From: Rhodococcus sp. NBC_00297
GTDB taxonomy: Bacteria; Actinomycetota; Actinomycetes; Mycobacteriales; Mycobacteriaceae
DNA: 64,000 nt
Direction of reading: 5' to 3'
Assembly: GCF_036173065.1 (NCBI RefSeq)
Contig: NZ_CP108041.1
Location: forward strand, 3,971,001-4,035,000
The notes beneath the pieces were generated by a model that saw only the letters and a list, made by a program, of their open reading frames with translations, was not told the DNA's origin and did not search any database. The position numbers were made by a program, and so were the translations under genes. This document shows, in pieces, positions 16,588 to 27,102 of the stretch; the stretch's first letter is position 1, and each line of letters begins with the position of its first letter.

Positions 16588-17553
16588 TCAGCGGCGGAAG
16601 GAGTCCGTCGCTTCGACGAGGTGATGGATGATTCCCGGTTCCGCGGCGGAGTGCCCGGCGTCGTCGACGATGTGGAGTGTCGACGACGGCCAGGATCGAT
16701 GCAGATCCCAGGCGCTCGTGGCCGGGCACACCACGTCGTAACGGCCCTGCACGATGACACCGGGGATGTGGGCGATGGAGTCCATGTTCGCCAGCAACTG
16801 ATTCTGTTCCAGGAACCCCTGGTGCACGAAGTAGTGATTCTCGATGCGCGAGAACGCGAGTGCGAACCGTGCCTCGGAGTTCTGCTCCACGCGTTCCGGT
16901 TTCGGGAGCAGGGTGCTGGTGGCGCCCTCCCACGTGGACCAGGCGACCGCCGCGTTCAGCGCGGTCTCCGGGTCGGACGAGTGAAGGAGTCGGTGGTAGA
17001 TCTCCACGGGGTCGCCGTCGCGCTCCGCCGCCGGGATCGGGGCGAGGAACTTCTCCCACAGTTCGGGGAAGAGGTGTCCCGCGCCGCCGCGGTAGTACCA
17101 GTCGATCTCCGACTCACGCAGCAGGAAGATGCCGCGCAGCACCAGTGACGTGACGCGGTGCGGATGCGCCTGGGCGTACGCGAGCGACAACGTCGATCCC
17201 CACGACCCGCCGAACACCGACCACGTGTCGATGCCGAGATGCTCACGCAGGACCTCCATGTCGGCGATGGAGTGTCCGGTGGTGTTGACGGAGAGATCGG
17301 CGCCGTCGGCGACGTGCGGCGTGGACCGACCGCACCCGCGCTGGTCGAACAGCACGATCCGGTAGGCCTCGGGATCGAAGTAGCGACGCTGATCGGGACC
17401 CGTGCCGCCGCCCGGTCCGCCGTGCACGAACACCACCGGAGTGCCGTCGGGGTTGCCGCTGACCTCGAAGTGGAGGTGCTGCCCGTCGCCGACATCGAGC
17501 ATCCCCGAGTCGTGCGGGTCGAGTTCGGGGTAGAGGGACCGGCGCGCCGTCAT
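16588..17553 (-). CDS. pip: Proline iminopeptidase
   Basis: This 321-residue alpha/beta hydrolase has the proline iminopeptidase signature: HGGPGGGTGPDQRRYFDP (oxyanion HGGPGGG), LFDQRGCGRSTPH, nucleophile Ser in FGGSWGSTLSL, and DAGHSAAEP with the catalytic His. It releases N-terminal proline from peptides in the cytoplasm. The ATG at 17553 follows two bases after the stop of a lipoprotein gene, so the two are probably translationally coupled. No ribosome binding site better than this coupling is evident. Confidence 0.93.
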   Translation of the reverse strand: MTARRSLYPELDPHDSGMLDVGDGQHLHFEVSGNPDGTPVVFVHGGPGGGTGPDQRRYFDPEAYRIVLFDQRGCGRSTPHVADGADLSVNTTGHSIADMEVLREHLGIDTWSVFGGSWGSTLSLAYAQAHPHRVTSLVLRGIFLLRESEIDWYYRGGAGHLFPELWEKFLAPIPAAERDGDPVEIYHRLLHSSDPETALNAAVAWSTWEGATSTLLPKPERVEQNSEARFALAFSRIENHYFVHQGFLEQNQLLANMDSIAHIPGVIVQGRYDVVCPATSAWDLHRSWPSSTLHIVDDAGHSAAEPGIIHHLVEATDSFRR

Positions 17554-17555
17554 CG

Positions 17556-17972
17556 TCACAGCCCCACGAGGCCCGACGCGAGATCGGGAATCTCGAGGAT
17601 GTCGACGACCTGGCTCCGGACGTCGGAGCACGCGTCGGTCGCGGCCGTGTCGACGATCCCGCGGTTCTGGATCACCGCGGCGTTCAGTCCGTAGCGCGCC
17701 GCCCACGTCTGCACCAGGATGTTCAGGCCGCCGCGGCCCACGGTCGGGCCCTGCACGCGCCAGTTCGACAGCTGCGCCTCGAGGTCGGTGCACAGCGACT
17801 GAGCCTGATCCTCGGACACCGTCGGGGTGGCCGGAGCCGCGGATGTGGTCGTCGTGGGAGCGGCCGTCGTCGTCGACGCAGTGGTGGTGTCCGTCCCGCC
17901 TGCGCACGACGTCAGGGTCACGGTCGCTGCTGCCAGAACACCCGCCGCGGCGAGTCCATGTCGCATCATCAT
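17556..17972 (-). CDS. Putative secreted lipoprotein
   Basis: This 138-residue protein begins with MMMRHG, a hydrophobic segment and a lipobox VTLTSCAGG, followed by a Thr/Ala/Pro-rich linker of about 30 residues and a globular part with two cysteines. The layout marks an exported lipoprotein anchored to the outer leaflet of the cytoplasmic membrane. No family is recognised. Three consecutive ATG codons make the exact start uncertain (17972, 17969 or 17966). It is followed directly by pip. Confidence 0.8.
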   Translation of the reverse strand: MMMRHGLAAAGVLAAATVTLTSCAGGTDTTTASTTTAAPTTTTSAAPATPTVSEDQAQSLCTDLEAQLSNWRVQGPTVGRGGLNILVQTWAARYGLNAAVIQNRGIVDTAATDACSDVRSQVVDILEIPDLASGLVGL

Positions 17973-18041
17973 GGCCCCGAGTGTGCCACCCGGGTGCTTC
18001 CCCGACCGGCCCGCCCGCGTCGCTCGCCAGGGGTCGCAGTC

Positions 18042-18878
18042 CTAGAAGCTGTGCTCCTGCGCGGGGAAGGCCCCCGACCGCACCTCGGCGGCGTAGGTCG
18101 ACGCCGCAGCGCGCAGCTGGTCGCCGACGTCGCCGAAACGCTTGACGAACTTGGCGGTGCGACCGCTGGTGAAACCGGCCATGTCCTGCCAGACGAGAAC
18201 CTGGGCGTCGCACTCCGGACCGGCACCGATGCCGACGGTGGGGATCGTCAGCTTGCGCGTCACCTGGCCGGCGAGATCGGCGGGCACCATTTCCATGACG
18301 ACGGCGAAGGCTCCGGCCTCCTGGACGGCGATGGCGTCGGCCACGAGCTGCTCGGACGCGTCGCCGCGGCCCTGCACGCGAAAACCACCGAGTCCGTTGA
18401 CGCTCTGCGGGGTGAAGCCGATGTGCGCCATCACGGGGATACCGGCGGCGGTGATGGCGGCGATCTGCGGGGCGACACGCTCGCCGCCCTCGAGCTTGAC
18501 CGCGTTGGCCTGGCCCTCGCGCATGAAGCGGACAGCGGTCTCGACGGCCTGCTGCGGAGAGATCTCGTAGGTGCCGAACGGCAGGTCGGCGACCACGAGT
18601 GCATTGGGGGCGCCGCGGACCACGCCGCGCACCAGGGGGATGAGCTCCGCGATGTCGATGTGCACCGTGGTGTCGTAGCCGTAGACGACGTTGGCGGCCG
18701 AGTCGCCCACGAGCAGGACGGGGATGCCGGCCTCCTCGAAGATGCGCGCGCTCGAGTAGTCGTAGGCGGTGAGCATGCTCCAGCGGTCGCCGGAGGCCTT
18801 CATCGCCTGCAGGTGGTGGGTGCGGGTCTTGCGGCCCGTGGGTGCGGATCCGTACAGCGGGGTCTCAGCAGCAGACAT
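18042..18878 (-). CDS. panB: 3-methyl-2-oxobutanoate hydroxymethyltransferase
   Basis: This 278-residue enzyme adds a hydroxymethyl group from methylene-tetrahydrofolate to alpha-ketoisovalerate, the first committed step of pantothenate synthesis. Signatures include [29 protein letters not shown], the metal/substrate loop [19 protein letters not shown] and [22 protein letters not shown] precedes the ATG at 18878. It is divergent from the CaeA-like hydrolase, the same relation as panB (Rv2225) and Rv2224c in mycobacteria. Confidence 0.95.
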   Translation of the reverse strand: MSAAETPLYGSAPTGRKTRTHHLQAMKASGDRWSMLTAYDYSSARIFEEAGIPVLLVGDSAANVVYGYDTTVHIDIAELIPLVRGVVRGAPNALVVADLPFGTYEISPQQAVETAVRFMREGQANAVKLEGGERVAPQIAAITAAGIPVMAHIGFTPQSVNGLGGFRVQGRGDASEQLVADAIAVQEAGAFAVVMEMVPADLAGQVTRKLTIPTVGIGAGPECDAQVLVWQDMAGFTSGRTAKFVKRFGDVGDQLRAAASTYAAEVRSGAFPAQEHSF

Positions 18879-19012
18879 CGAGCGTCCCTTTCGTCCTCGA
18901 GGCCCGCTCGGCGGGTCCCCGGGTAGAGGTGATGACGCGTTCAGTCTGCCACCGCCGGGTTCCGCGGCACGAGTGCGCTTGGTCACACACCACGCCGTGC
19001 CACCATCGAGAG

Positions 19013-20602
19013 GTGTCCTCCCGTCGCGCGTCCGTCCGTCTCGCCGTCTCCCTCTCGGTTCTCGCGGTGCTGGCCGCGGCGTGCGGCTCCGATGTCGGCG
19101 GCACTCCCACCGACGACGAGGGTGGGTCCGTGCCCGTCACGACGACGGAGACGCGTGCCGATCAACCGTCGACGCTGGACGCGTTTCGGGCGCAGCGTGT
19201 CACGTGGGGATCGTGCGAGGGATTCGTGACCGACGGGTCCGAGCTGGACCCGAGCCTGCAGTGCGGCCGGGTGACCGTGCCGATCGACTACGACGATCCG
19301 GCCGGGCCCACCGCCTCACTGGCGCTGTCCCGGTCGGCGGCGACGGGGGAGAAGGTGGGCTCGATGCTCGTCAACCCCGGCGGACCCGGCGCGTCGGGCC
19401 TCTCGACTGCGACGGTGGCGCGGGGTACCGCCGTCGAATCGTCCTTCGACGTCATCGGATTCGACCCTCGGGGCATCGGTGCGTCGGTGCCGGCGGTGCG
19501 CTGCGACACTCCGCGGGAGTTCGACGCCGAGCGTGCGGACAACGACGTGGACACCTCGCCCGCCGGCATCACCGAGACCGAGAAGGAGAATCAGGACTAC
19601 GCCGCGCGGTGCGCCGAGCGCAACGATCCGGTGTTGCTCGAACACCTCACGTCGGCCGACGTCGCGCGGGACATGGACGTCGTCCGGTCGGTGCTCGGCG
19701 ACGATCAGCTGACGTATCTCGGATTTTCGTACGGGACGCGGCTGGGCTACACCTACGCCGAACTCTTCCCCGAGAACGTGCGCGCGATGGTGCTCGACGG
19801 CGCTCTCGACCCCGCTGCGAACGCGGCCGACGAGGTGGTCGCCCAGGGCGCAGGCTTCCAGTCGGTGTTCGACGCCTTCGCGGCCGACTGCGCGGGACGG
19901 TCCGACTGTCCACTCGGTACCGACCCGGCGGGAGACGTGGGTTCCTTCCGGGCCCTGGTCGATCCGTTGGTGGACCGGCCCGCGAGCACCGAGCTCACCG
20001 GGCCGGAGGGTGCCCGCTCGCTGAGCTACGACGACGCCGTGACCGGAGTGCAGCAGGCGCTCTACAGCACCGAACTGTGGGGACCGTTGCGGCGCGGTCT
20101 GACTCAGCTGGAGAACGGCCAGGGCGACATCCTGCTCTCGCTCGCCGATCTCTACAACGGGCGCCTGAGCGACGGCACGTACAGCAACACCAACGACGCG
20201 TTCACCGCCGTGCGGTGCGTCGACGATCCGCGGGTGACCGACCGGGCGGAGGAGGGCGCGCTCGACGCCCGGTTCCGCGCCGCCGCGCCGTTCCTGGACG
20301 ACGGCCGGGGCAACGGCACCGCGCCGCTCGAGCCGTGCGCCTTCTGGCCGGTCCCCTCGGCAGCCGACCCGGGGCCGGTCTCGATACCGGGACTCGCACC
20401 GACCGTGGTGGTCTCGACCACCGACGATCCCGCCACCCCGTACGAGGCCGGGGTCGCTCTGGCCGCGCAGCTGGGCTCGTCGCTGATCACCTACGAGGGA
20501 AATCAGCACACCGCCTCGTTCGCCGGGATCGCCTGCATCGACGACGCCGTGTCCGCCTACCTCGTCGACCTGACGCCTCCACCAGCAGGTCTGCGCTGCT
20601 GA
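19013..20602 (+). CDS. CaeA/Hip1-like exported serine hydrolase (lipoprotein)
   Basis: This 529-residue protein matches the Rv2224c (CaeA/Hip1) and Rv2223c family. It has a basic N-terminus, a hydrophobic segment and a lipobox ending at Cys24 (VLAAACGS), then an alpha/beta hydrolase fold with oxyanion loop NPGGPGASG, nucleophile Ser239 in [10 protein letters not shown], Asp471-472 in STTDDPATP and His499 in GNQHTASF, plus a C-terminal TAP-like domain. The mycobacterial enzyme acts at the cell envelope as a protease/esterase; the substrate here is unknown. The GTG at 19013 gives the signal peptide. Confidence 0.88.
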   Translation: MSSRRASVRLAVSLSVLAVLAAACGSDVGGTPTDDEGGSVPVTTTETRADQPSTLDAFRAQRVTWGSCEGFVTDGSELDPSLQCGRVTVPIDYDDPAGPTASLALSRSAATGEKVGSMLVNPGGPGASGLSTATVARGTAVESSFDVIGFDPRGIGASVPAVRCDTPREFDAERADNDVDTSPAGITETEKENQDYAARCAERNDPVLLEHLTSADVARDMDVVRSVLGDDQLTYLGFSYGTRLGYTYAELFPENVRAMVLDGALDPAANAADEVVAQGAGFQSVFDAFAADCAGRSDCPLGTDPAGDVGSFRALVDPLVDRPASTELTGPEGARSLSYDDAVTGVQQALYSTELWGPLRRGLTQLENGQGDILLSLADLYNGRLSDGTYSNTNDAFTAVRCVDDPRVTDRAEEGALDARFRAAAPFLDDGRGNGTAPLEPCAFWPVPSAADPGPVSIPGLAPTVVVSTTDDPATPYEAGVALAAQLGSSLITYEGNQHTASFAGIACIDDAVSAYLVDLTPPPAGLRC

Positions 20603-20607
20603 GCCGT

Positions 20608-20641
20608 GACCTCACAGTCGTCGCCACCGCGCTGTGAGGTC
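20608..20641 (+). terminator. Hairpin after the CaeA-like gene
   Basis: A perfect 10-bp stem (GACCTCACAG with CTGTGAGGTC) starts 6 bases past the stop codon, with a 14-base loop. There is no T run, so terminator function is likely but not certain. Confidence 0.55.
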
Positions 20642-20705
20642 CAGAAAGTGCGACCGGTTTCACGATGTAACACGGATTTAATGCAACGTGCCTAGCCTGA
20701 CGGTC

Positions 20706-22046
20706 ATGGATCGCCAAAAGGAATTCGTGCTTCGCACTCTGGAGGAGCGCGACATCCGGTTCGTCCGTCTGTGGTTCACGGACGTGCTCGGCTACCTCAA
20801 GTCCGTGGCCATCGCTCCGGCCGAACTCGAGGGCGCGTTCGAGGAGGGCATCGGCTTCGACGGCTCGGCGATCGAGGGCTTCTCGCGAGTCTCCGAGGCC
20901 GACACCGTGGCCAAGCCCGACCCCACGACGTTCCAAATCCTGCCCTGGACCACCAGCAAGGGCGAGCAGCACTCCGCCCGCATGTTCTGCGACATCGCGA
21001 TGCCCGACGGGTCGCCGTCCTGGGCCGATTCCCGGCACGTGCTGCGTCGCCAGCTCTCCAAGGCCGCAGACCTCGGATTCAGCTGCTACGTGCATCCCGA
21101 GATCGAGTTCTTCCTGTGCAAGGAACTGCCCGACGACGGTCGGCCCCCCGTCCCCGCGGACAACGGCGGCTACTTCGACCAGGCCGTCCACGACGAGGCG
21201 CCGAACTTCCGGCGTCACGCCATCGACGCCCTCGAGTCCATGGGCATCTCGGTGGAGTTCAGCCACCACGAGGCCGCGCCGGGTCAGCAGGAGATCGACC
21301 TGCGCTACGCCGACGCCCTGTCCATGGCCGACAACGTGATGACCTTCCGCTACCTCGTCAAGGAGGTCGCGATCGACGAGGGCGTGCGTGCGACGTTCAT
21401 GCCCAAGCCGTTCAGCGATCAGGCCGGCTCGGCCATGCACACGCACATGAGTCTGTTCGAGGGCGAGACCAACGCCTTCCACAACCCGGACGACCCCATG
21501 CAGTTGTCCGAGACCGGCAAGGCCTTCATCGCGGGCATCCTCGAGCACGCCAACGAGATCAGCGCGGTCACCAACCAGTGGGTCAACTCCTACAAGCGTC
21601 TGATCCACGGCGGCGAGGCCCCCACGGCGGCGTCCTGGGGTCCGTCGAATCGCTCTGCGCTGGTACGCGTTCCGATGTACACGCCGAACAAGGCGTCGTC
21701 TCGCCGCGTCGAGATCCGCAGCCCCGACTCGGCGTGCAACCCGTACCTCACCTTCGCCGTGCTGCTCGCGGCCGGACTGCGCGGTGTGGAGAAGGGGTAC
21801 ACGCTGCCGCCCGAGGCCGAGGAGGACGTGTGGTCGTTGACCTCCGCCGAACGCCGCGCCATGGGCTACCGGGAGCTGCCCAGCAGCCTCAACGAGGCGC
21901 TCGCCGCCATGGAGGGCTCCGAGCTGGTGGCCGAGGCGCTCGGCGAGCACGTCTTCGACTACTTCCTGCGCAACAAGCGTCGTGAGTGGGAGTCGTACCG
22001 TTCGCACGTGACGCCATTCGAGCTCAAGACCTACCTGGGTCTGTAG
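20706..22046 (+). CDS. glnA2: Glutamine synthetase GlnA2 (type I)
   Basis: This 446-residue protein has the length of mycobacterial GlnA2. Motifs include EGIGFDGSAIEGFSRVSEAD, HPEIEFFL, NVMTFRYLVKEVA, the ATP/Mg loop KPFSDQAGSAMHTHMSL and the glutamate-site NKASSRRVEIRSPDSACNPYL. It makes glutamine from glutamate, ammonia and ATP, though several actinobacterial GlnA2-type enzymes have other amine substrates or minor roles. TAGCCT (20693-20698) is 7 bases before the ATG with no ribosome binding site, so the message is probably leaderless. The next gene is glnE, as in M. tuberculosis. Confidence 0.93.
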   Translation: MDRQKEFVLRTLEERDIRFVRLWFTDVLGYLKSVAIAPAELEGAFEEGIGFDGSAIEGFSRVSEADTVAKPDPTTFQILPWTTSKGEQHSARMFCDIAMPDGSPSWADSRHVLRRQLSKAADLGFSCYVHPEIEFFLCKELPDDGRPPVPADNGGYFDQAVHDEAPNFRRHAIDALESMGISVEFSHHEAAPGQQEIDLRYADALSMADNVMTFRYLVKEVAIDEGVRATFMPKPFSDQAGSAMHTHMSLFEGETNAFHNPDDPMQLSETGKAFIAGILEHANEISAVTNQWVNSYKRLIHGGEAPTAASWGPSNRSALVRVPMYTPNKASSRRVEIRSPDSACNPYLTFAVLLAAGLRGVEKGYTLPPEAEEDVWSLTSAERRAMGYRELPSSLNEALAAMEGSELVAEALGEHVFDYFLRNKRREWESYRSHVTPFELKTYLGL

Positions 22047-22097
22047 CGACTGCGCGATTGTCGACTGGACGGGGCTGTCGAGTAACGTCGACACGCC

Positions 22098-22217
22098 ATG
22101 AACATGTCGGAATGCACCACCGTCCCGAGATTCGTCGACCCGCGGTTCGTCCACCCGACGTTCGCTGACGCCGACCCGGCGGTCGACTCGTACACCGTGG
22201 TGGAGGCTCGCCCGTGA
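22098..22217 (+). CDS. Possible 39-residue ORF overlapping the glnE start
   Basis: An ATG at 22098 opens 39 codons that end in TGA at 22215-22217, overlapping the glnE GTG by the GTGA arrangement typical of coupled genes in this window. Residues include [20 protein letters not shown] and the end VVEARP. About nine in ten codons end in G or C, well above random for this DNA. There is no Shine-Dalgarno; TAACGT at 22083-22088 is 9 bases upstream, slightly further than the usual leaderless spacing. An internal ATG at 22104 is an alternative. It may be a leader ORF that feeds ribosomes to glnE. Confidence 0.45.
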   Translation: MNMSECTTVPRFVDPRFVHPTFADADPAVDSYTVVEARP

Positions 22218-25200
22218 TTCCGCCCAGTTCCCGTTCCACCGTGCCCAGCCCCGGACGGCTCGGTCTCGTCGAGGCGTCGGCCCCGGCGAACCTGTCGCTG
22301 CTGGGCTGGACCGACGAGGACAGCACCGAGCTGCTGTGGTCGCTGTCGCGCTCGCCCGACGCCGATCTCGCGCTGCGCACCCTCGCGCGCCTCGCCGAGG
22401 ATCTCGGTGACAACTGGTCCGACCTCGACGCCCGCCTGCGCACCGACAAGAGTCTGCGCGGCCGCATGTTCGCTCTCGCCGGATCGTCCAGCGCTCTCGG
22501 TGACCACCTGGTGTCCGAGCCGGAGAAGTGGCGCCTGCTCACCACCTGCACGGAGTCGTTGCCCACGGCCGACGAGCTGCGCGACTCGATGCTCGCGAGC
22601 GTCGGTGCCGTCGCGGAGACGGGCGACGACGCCCTCGGTCAGGTGTTCCGGGCCGAGCTGACCGGACCCAAGGCCATCATCGCGCTGCGTACGGCGTACC
22701 GCGACCACCTCATGATCCTGGCCGCCGCCGATCTCGCGGCGACCGTGGAGAACGAGCCCGTCGTGCCCTACGAGGTGGTCGGTCGTCAGCTGTCCGATCT
22801 CGCGGACGCGGCGCTCACCGCGGCACTGTCGGTGGCCGTCACCGTCACGTTCCCCGACGGGCCCTGCTCGGTCCGACTCGCGGTCATCGCGATGGGCAAG
22901 TGCGGTGCGCAGGAACTGAACTACGTGAGCGACGTCGATGTCGTCTTCGTCGCCGAACCCTCCAACTCCCTCGCCACCCGCATGGCCGGCGAGATGATGC
23001 GCATCGGCTCGTCCGCCTTCTTCGAGGTCGACGCCGCACTGCGTCCCGAGGGCAAGCAGGGCGAACTGGTCCGCACTCTCGACTCGCACCTGGCGTACTA
23101 CCAGCGGTGGGCGAAGACCTGGGAGTTCCAGGCGTTGCTCAAGGCGCGCGCCATGACCGGTGACGCCGAGCTGGGCCAGGCCTACGTCGACGCGGTGACG
23201 CCGATGGTGTGGGTGGCCAGTGAGCGCGAGGACTTCGTCCCCGAGGTGCAGGCGATGCGCCGCCGCGTCGAGGAGATGGTGCCGGCCGAGCTGCGCGAGC
23301 GCGAGATCAAGCTGGGGCGCGGCAGCCTGCGTGACGTCGAGTTCGCCGTCCAGCTGCTGCAACTCGTGCACGGACGAGCCGACGACTCCCTCCACGAACG
23401 CGGTACCGTCGCCGCGCTGTCCGCTCTCGCCACCGGCGGCTACATCGGGCGTGACGACGCGGCCAACCTCACCGCGTCCTACGAGTTCCTCCGCCTCATC
23501 GAGCACCGGCTGCAGCTGCAGAAGCTGCAGCGCACGCACCTCCTGCCGCCGGACGACGACGACGAGGCGATGCGCTGGCTCGCCCGCGCCGCCCACATGC
23601 GTCCCGACGGCAACCACGACGCGACCGGCGTTCTGCGCCAGGAGATCCGTCGCAACGCGCAGCGGATCCGGCGGTTGCACGCTCGGCTGTTCTATCGCCC
23701 TCTGCTCGAATCGGTGGCCCGGCTGGACAGCGACTCGCTGCGCCTCAGTTCGGATTCCGCGATCCGGCAGCTCTCGGCGCTCGGCTACTCGGCTCCACAG
23801 AACGCGCTCGGACACCTGAGCGCACTCGTCGGCATGGGTGCGCGCAAGGGTCGCATCCAGTCGCTGCTGCTGCCGACGCTGCTCGAATGGCTGGGCGACA
23901 CACCGGATCCCGACGCGGGCCTGCTGGCCTACCGACGGCTGTCGGAGGAGGTCGCCGAGCAGTCCTGGTTCCTGCGGCTGGTCCGCGACGAGGGCCCGGT
24001 GGCGCAGCGCCTGATGCAGGTGCTCGGGTCGTCGGAGTACCTGCGCGGTGTGTTGGTCAACGCGCCGGAGGTCATCCGGCTCTTCGCCGACGGATCGACC
24101 GGCCCCAAACTGCTCGACGTCGATCCCACCGAGACGTACGGCGCCATCCTGAAGTCCTCTGCGCGCTACGACGATCCGGTACGCGCGGTCGCGGCGGCGC
24201 GGTCCCTGCGTCGCTACGAACTGGCGCGGGTCGCCTCGGCGGACATCCTCGGACTGCTCGAGGTCCCCGAGGTGTGCCGGGCGCTGTCCTCGGTGTGGGC
24301 AGCGGTCATCAACGCCGCCCTGGACGCGGCGGTCCGTGCGTCCGTCGCCGAGCGCGGCGGCACCGCTCCCGCGTCGATCGCCATCATCGGCATGGGTCGA
24401 CTCGGTGGTGGTGAATTGGGCTACGGGTCCGACGCCGACGTGTTGTTCGTGTGCGAGCCGGCCGAGGGCGCCGACGACAGCGACGCCGTCAAGTGGGCCA
24501 ACGCCATCGCCGATCGTGTCCGCAAGCTCCTGGGTTCGCCGAGCCAGGACCCGCCGCTGGAGGTGGACACCGGACTGCGTCCCGAGGGGCGCAACGGGCC
24601 TGTCGTGCGCACACTCTCGGCCTACGACGCGTACTACTCGCAGTGGGCGCAGCCGTGGGAGGTGCAGGCCCTGCTCCGCGCCCACCAGGTCGCCGGCGAT
24701 CAGGACCTGGGAATCCGGTTCCTGCTCATGGCCGACCGCATCCGGTACCCCGAGGGCGGAGTCTCCGAGGACGCCGTCCGCGAGATCCGGCGCATCAAGG
24801 CCCGGGTCGACGCGGAGCGACTGCCCAAGGGAGCCGACCCGAAGACGCACACCAAGCTGGGGCGCGGGGGACTGGCCGACGTCGAGTGGACCGTGCAGTT
24901 GCTGCAACTGCGTCACGCCCACCGCATTCCGGCGCTGCACAACACGTCGACCCTGGAGTGCCTCGACGCGATCGGCGCCGCGGAGCTCATGAGCCCCGGC
25001 GACGTCGACCTCCTGCGCCAGGCGTGGCTCACGGCCACGAAGGCCCGTAACGCGCTGGTCCTGGTGCGCGGCAAGCCGACCGATCAGTTGCCGGCTCCCG
25101 GCAAGGTGCTGTCGGCCGTCGCGCAGGTGGCCGGCTGGCCCAGTGGCGACGCGGGGGAGTTCCTCGACAACTACCTGCGCGTCACCCGTCGGGCCAAGGC

Positions 25201-25228
25201 CGTGGTGGAACGCGCGTTCGGTTCCTGA
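22214..25228 (+). CDS. glnE: Glutamine synthetase adenylyltransferase/deadenylase
   Basis: This 1004-residue protein has two nucleotidyltransferase modules, the N-terminal deadenylase with [19 protein letters not shown] and the C-terminal adenylylase with [21 protein letters not shown], each followed by a helical GlnD_UR_UTase-like segment ([17 protein letters not shown] and [18 protein letters not shown]). It switches glutamine synthetase off and on by adding AMP to a tyrosine; the target Tyr406 is present in GlnA1 of this window. GGAGG lies 8 bases before the GTG, and an overlapping small ORF may couple translation. It is essential in M. tuberculosis. Confidence 0.96.
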   Translation: MIPPSSRSTVPSPGRLGLVEASAPANLSLLGWTDEDSTELLWSLSRSPDADLALRTLARLAEDLGDNWSDLDARLRTDKSLRGRMFALAGSSSALGDHLVSEPEKWRLLTTCTESLPTADELRDSMLASVGAVAETGDDALGQVFRAELTGPKAIIALRTAYRDHLMILAAADLAATVENEPVVPYEVVGRQLSDLADAALTAALSVAVTVTFPDGPCSVRLAVIAMGKCGAQELNYVSDVDVVFVAEPSNSLATRMAGEMMRIGSSAFFEVDAALRPEGKQGELVRTLDSHLAYYQRWAKTWEFQALLKARAMTGDAELGQAYVDAVTPMVWVASEREDFVPEVQAMRRRVEEMVPAELREREIKLGRGSLRDVEFAVQLLQLVHGRADDSLHERGTVAALSALATGGYIGRDDAANLTASYEFLRLIEHRLQLQKLQRTHLLPPDDDDEAMRWLARAAHMRPDGNHDATGVLRQEIRRNAQRIRRLHARLFYRPLLESVARLDSDSLRLSSDSAIRQLSALGYSAPQNALGHLSALVGMGARKGRIQSLLLPTLLEWLGDTPDPDAGLLAYRRLSEEVAEQSWFLRLVRDEGPVAQRLMQVLGSSEYLRGVLVNAPEVIRLFADGSTGPKLLDVDPTETYGAILKSSARYDDPVRAVAAARSLRRYELARVASADILGLLEVPEVCRALSSVWAAVINAALDAAVRASVAERGGTAPASIAIIGMGRLGGGELGYGSDADVLFVCEPAEGADDSDAVKWANAIADRVRKLLGSPSQDPPLEVDTGLRPEGRNGPVVRTLSAYDAYYSQWAQPWEVQALLRAHQVAGDQDLGIRFLLMADRIRYPEGGVSEDAVREIRRIKARVDAERLPKGADPKTHTKLGRGGLADVEWTVQLLQLRHAHRIPALHNTSTLECLDAIGAAELMSPGDVDLLRQAWLTATKARNALVLVRGKPTDQLPAPGKVLSAVAQVAGWPSGDAGEFLDNYLRVTRRAKAVVERAFGS

Positions 25229-25240
25229 CCCGTACCGGTT

Positions 25241-25300
25241 CTGCACAGAGAACGACCCCGCTCGGCCGACTGTGCCGGGCGGGGTCGTCTTCTGTGCAGT
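25241..25300. terminator. Bidirectional terminator between glnE and the ABC operon
   Basis: A long hairpin: an inner 15-bp stem (25252-25266 with 25274-25288, core ACGACCCCGC) extended by a 9-bp outer stem (CTGCACAGA with TCTGTGCAG). It separates convergent genes. Confidence 0.8.
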
Positions 25301-25315
25301 ATGTGTACCTCGGTG

Positions 25316-26290
25316 TCAGTCGGCCCCGGCGGTGACGAAACCCTGCTGCACCATCCAGTCACGCGCCACCTCGGCGGGTTCCCGGCCGTCGACGTCGACC
25401 TGCTTGTTCAGCTCGGTGATGGCGTCGATGGTGAGCGCCGCGGACACCGGCGCGGTGATCTCCGCGATCTCCGGGTAGCGGTCGGCGATCTCCTGACGCA
25501 GGTTCACCGTCGCGTTGTAGCGCGGGAAGAACAGCTTGTCGTCCTCGACGACCACCAGGTCGAGGCCCTTGATGCGGCCGTCGGTGGTGAACACCTCGCC
25601 GAACTTGCACTGCGAGCCGTCCGCCGTCGCCTGGTAGATGATGCCCGTCTGCAGGATCTGGCGGTTCACCGCGTTCGCGTCGAAGCCGTACGCCGCCGCC
25701 ATGCCGGGGAAACCGTCCTGGCGGGAGTTGAACTCGGTCTCCACGCACACCGCCGCGGCGGCGGAATCACGCTGCACCAGGGCGGCGTAGTCGGACAGCG
25801 TCTTCACGCCGGTCTCCTGCGCCGTCTGCTGGTTCATCGCGAGTGCGTACGTGTTGTCCATCGGAGCCGGGTTGACCCAGACGATGCCGTTCGCCTTGTC
25901 CGCGTCGCGCACCGCGTCGTACTGCTCTGTCGCGTCGGGAATGGGAGTCTCGTTGCCGAGGTAGTTGATCCAGCCGGTGCCGGTGTACTCGTAGGTGACG
26001 TCGACCTGGCCGCTGATCATGGCCTGCCGCGTGCTGTTGGATCCCGAGATGTTGGTCAGGTCGCGGACGTTCGCCCCCGCCGCCTCGAGCGCGAACTCCA
26101 GGATGTAGCCGAGGATGATCTGCTCGGTGAAGTCCTTGGAACCGACGGTGAGCTCGGCACCTTCGAGACCCGGCTGCGCCGTGATGCTTCCGGGTTCGAC
26201 GGCCAGGGGCACCGCGCTGCCGGACTGCAGCCCGCAGCTGGTGAGGGCGAGGGTGGAGACCGCGCACAGTGCGATCAGGGTACGGCGCAT
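25316..26290 (-). CDS. proX: Osmoprotectant ABC transporter substrate-binding lipoprotein
   Basis: This 324-residue protein has a signal sequence with lipobox LALTSCG and an OpuAC/ProX-type fold: LTVGSKDFTEQIILGYILE near the N-terminus, SGQVDVTYEYTGTGWINYL, and VWVNPAPMDNTYALAM, where the aromatic residues form the quaternary-amine cage in homologues. It should capture glycine betaine, carnitine, choline or a related solute. It is the last gene of a four-gene operon; its ATG overlaps the upstream permease stop. The substrate is inferred from family only. Confidence 0.9.
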   Translation of the reverse strand: MRRTLIALCAVSTLALTSCGLQSGSAVPLAVEPGSITAQPGLEGAELTVGSKDFTEQIILGYILEFALEAAGANVRDLTNISGSNSTRQAMISGQVDVTYEYTGTGWINYLGNETPIPDATEQYDAVRDADKANGIVWVNPAPMDNTYALAMNQQTAQETGVKTLSDYAALVQRDSAAAAVCVETEFNSRQDGFPGMAAAYGFDANAVNRQILQTGIIYQATADGSQCKFGEVFTTDGRIKGLDLVVVEDDKLFFPRYNATVNLRQEIADRYPEIAEITAPVSAALTIDAITELNKQVDVDGREPAEVARDWMVQQGFVTAGAD

Positions 26291-27102
26291 CAGCGCAGTC
26301 CTTTCGGTCCGAGGAAGGCCTCGGCGAGAGCGCCCAACCAGTCGACGAGCAACGCCAACGCCACCGCGAGCACGGCGCCCACGACGAGGATGAGCGGCTG
26401 ATTGAGCTTGTACCCGGTGTCGATGAGCACGCCGAGGCCGCCGGCGCCGACGAGGAAGCTCAGCGTGGCGGTACCGACCGCCAGCACGAGAGAGGTGCGC
26501 AGGCCGGCGAGGATGTACGGCACCGCGAGTGGGAACTCGATGCGCCACAGGATGCCGGAGCCCGACATGCCCTGTCCGCGTGCGGCATCGATGTAACTGG
26601 CGTCCACCTGCTGGAACCCCAGCATGGTGTTCCGCAGCACCGGCAGCAGCGAGTAGAACGCGATGGGCAGGACACCGACCCAGAACCCGGTGCTGCCGGT
26701 CGCGAGGAACAACAGCACGAGCAGGCCGACGGCAGGTGCTGCTTGACCGATGTTCGCGATACCGATGAAGACGGGAGCGAGCCGTCGATAGCCGTTGCGA
26801 GTGAGGATGATTCCGAGGGGCACCGCGATCAGCACGACGAGTGCCGTCACGACGAACGTGATCAGGACGTGCTCGAGAACGCGCTGGGAGATCGTGGCGA
26901 CGTTGATCGTCGCCGCCTGCGTCGCCGTGAGATCACGCGTGAGGGCGTAGACCAGCGTGACCACCACGAGGACGAGAACCAGTGCGGGCTGGACGACCAG
27001 ACGGATCCGTTCGGCTCGCCGCGCTGCCCTGGCCGCGGACTTCGCATCGCCCTCTGCGTCGGCGGGATCGTCGACGACGGACGCCTCGACCGACGCCGTC
27101 AC
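26290..27102 (-). CDS. proZ: Osmoprotectant ABC transporter permease
   Basis: This 270-residue protein has about six membrane helices and the binding-protein-dependent permease motif ASYIDAARGQGMSGSGILWRIEFPLAVPYI, which contacts the ATPase. A cytoplasmic N-terminal stretch rich in Ala, Asp and Arg precedes the first helix. It pairs with the second permease at 28297 to form the heteromeric OpuC/OpuB-type channel. Its GTG start overlaps the ATPase stop by 4 bases. Confidence 0.9.
   Translation of the reverse strand: MTASVEASVVDDPADAEGDAKSAARAARRAERIRLVVQPALVLVLVVVTLVYALTRDLTATQAATINVATISQRVLEHVLITFVVTALVVLIAVPLGIILTRNGYRRLAPVFIGIANIGQAAPAVGLLVLLFLATGSTGFWVGVLPIAFYSLLPVLRNTMLGFQQVDASYIDAARGQGMSGSGILWRIEFPLAVPYILAGLRTSLVLAVGTATLSFLVGAGGLGVLIDTGYKLNQPLILVVGAVLAVALALLVDWLGALAEAFLGPKGLR

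Noticed and set aside
20665..20690. GlnR-like half-sites upstream of glnA2 (GTTAC and GAAAC on the minus strand)
   Set aside because: The two pentamers are separated by 5 bases, not 6, so they miss the 11-base period, and no second pair is present.
22031..25246. Very long minus-strand open frame opposite glnE (over 1000 codons)
   Set aside because: It is the antisense shadow of glnE, whose adenylyltransferase motifs are clear; the translation is rich in Arg, Gly and Gln with no recognisable domain.
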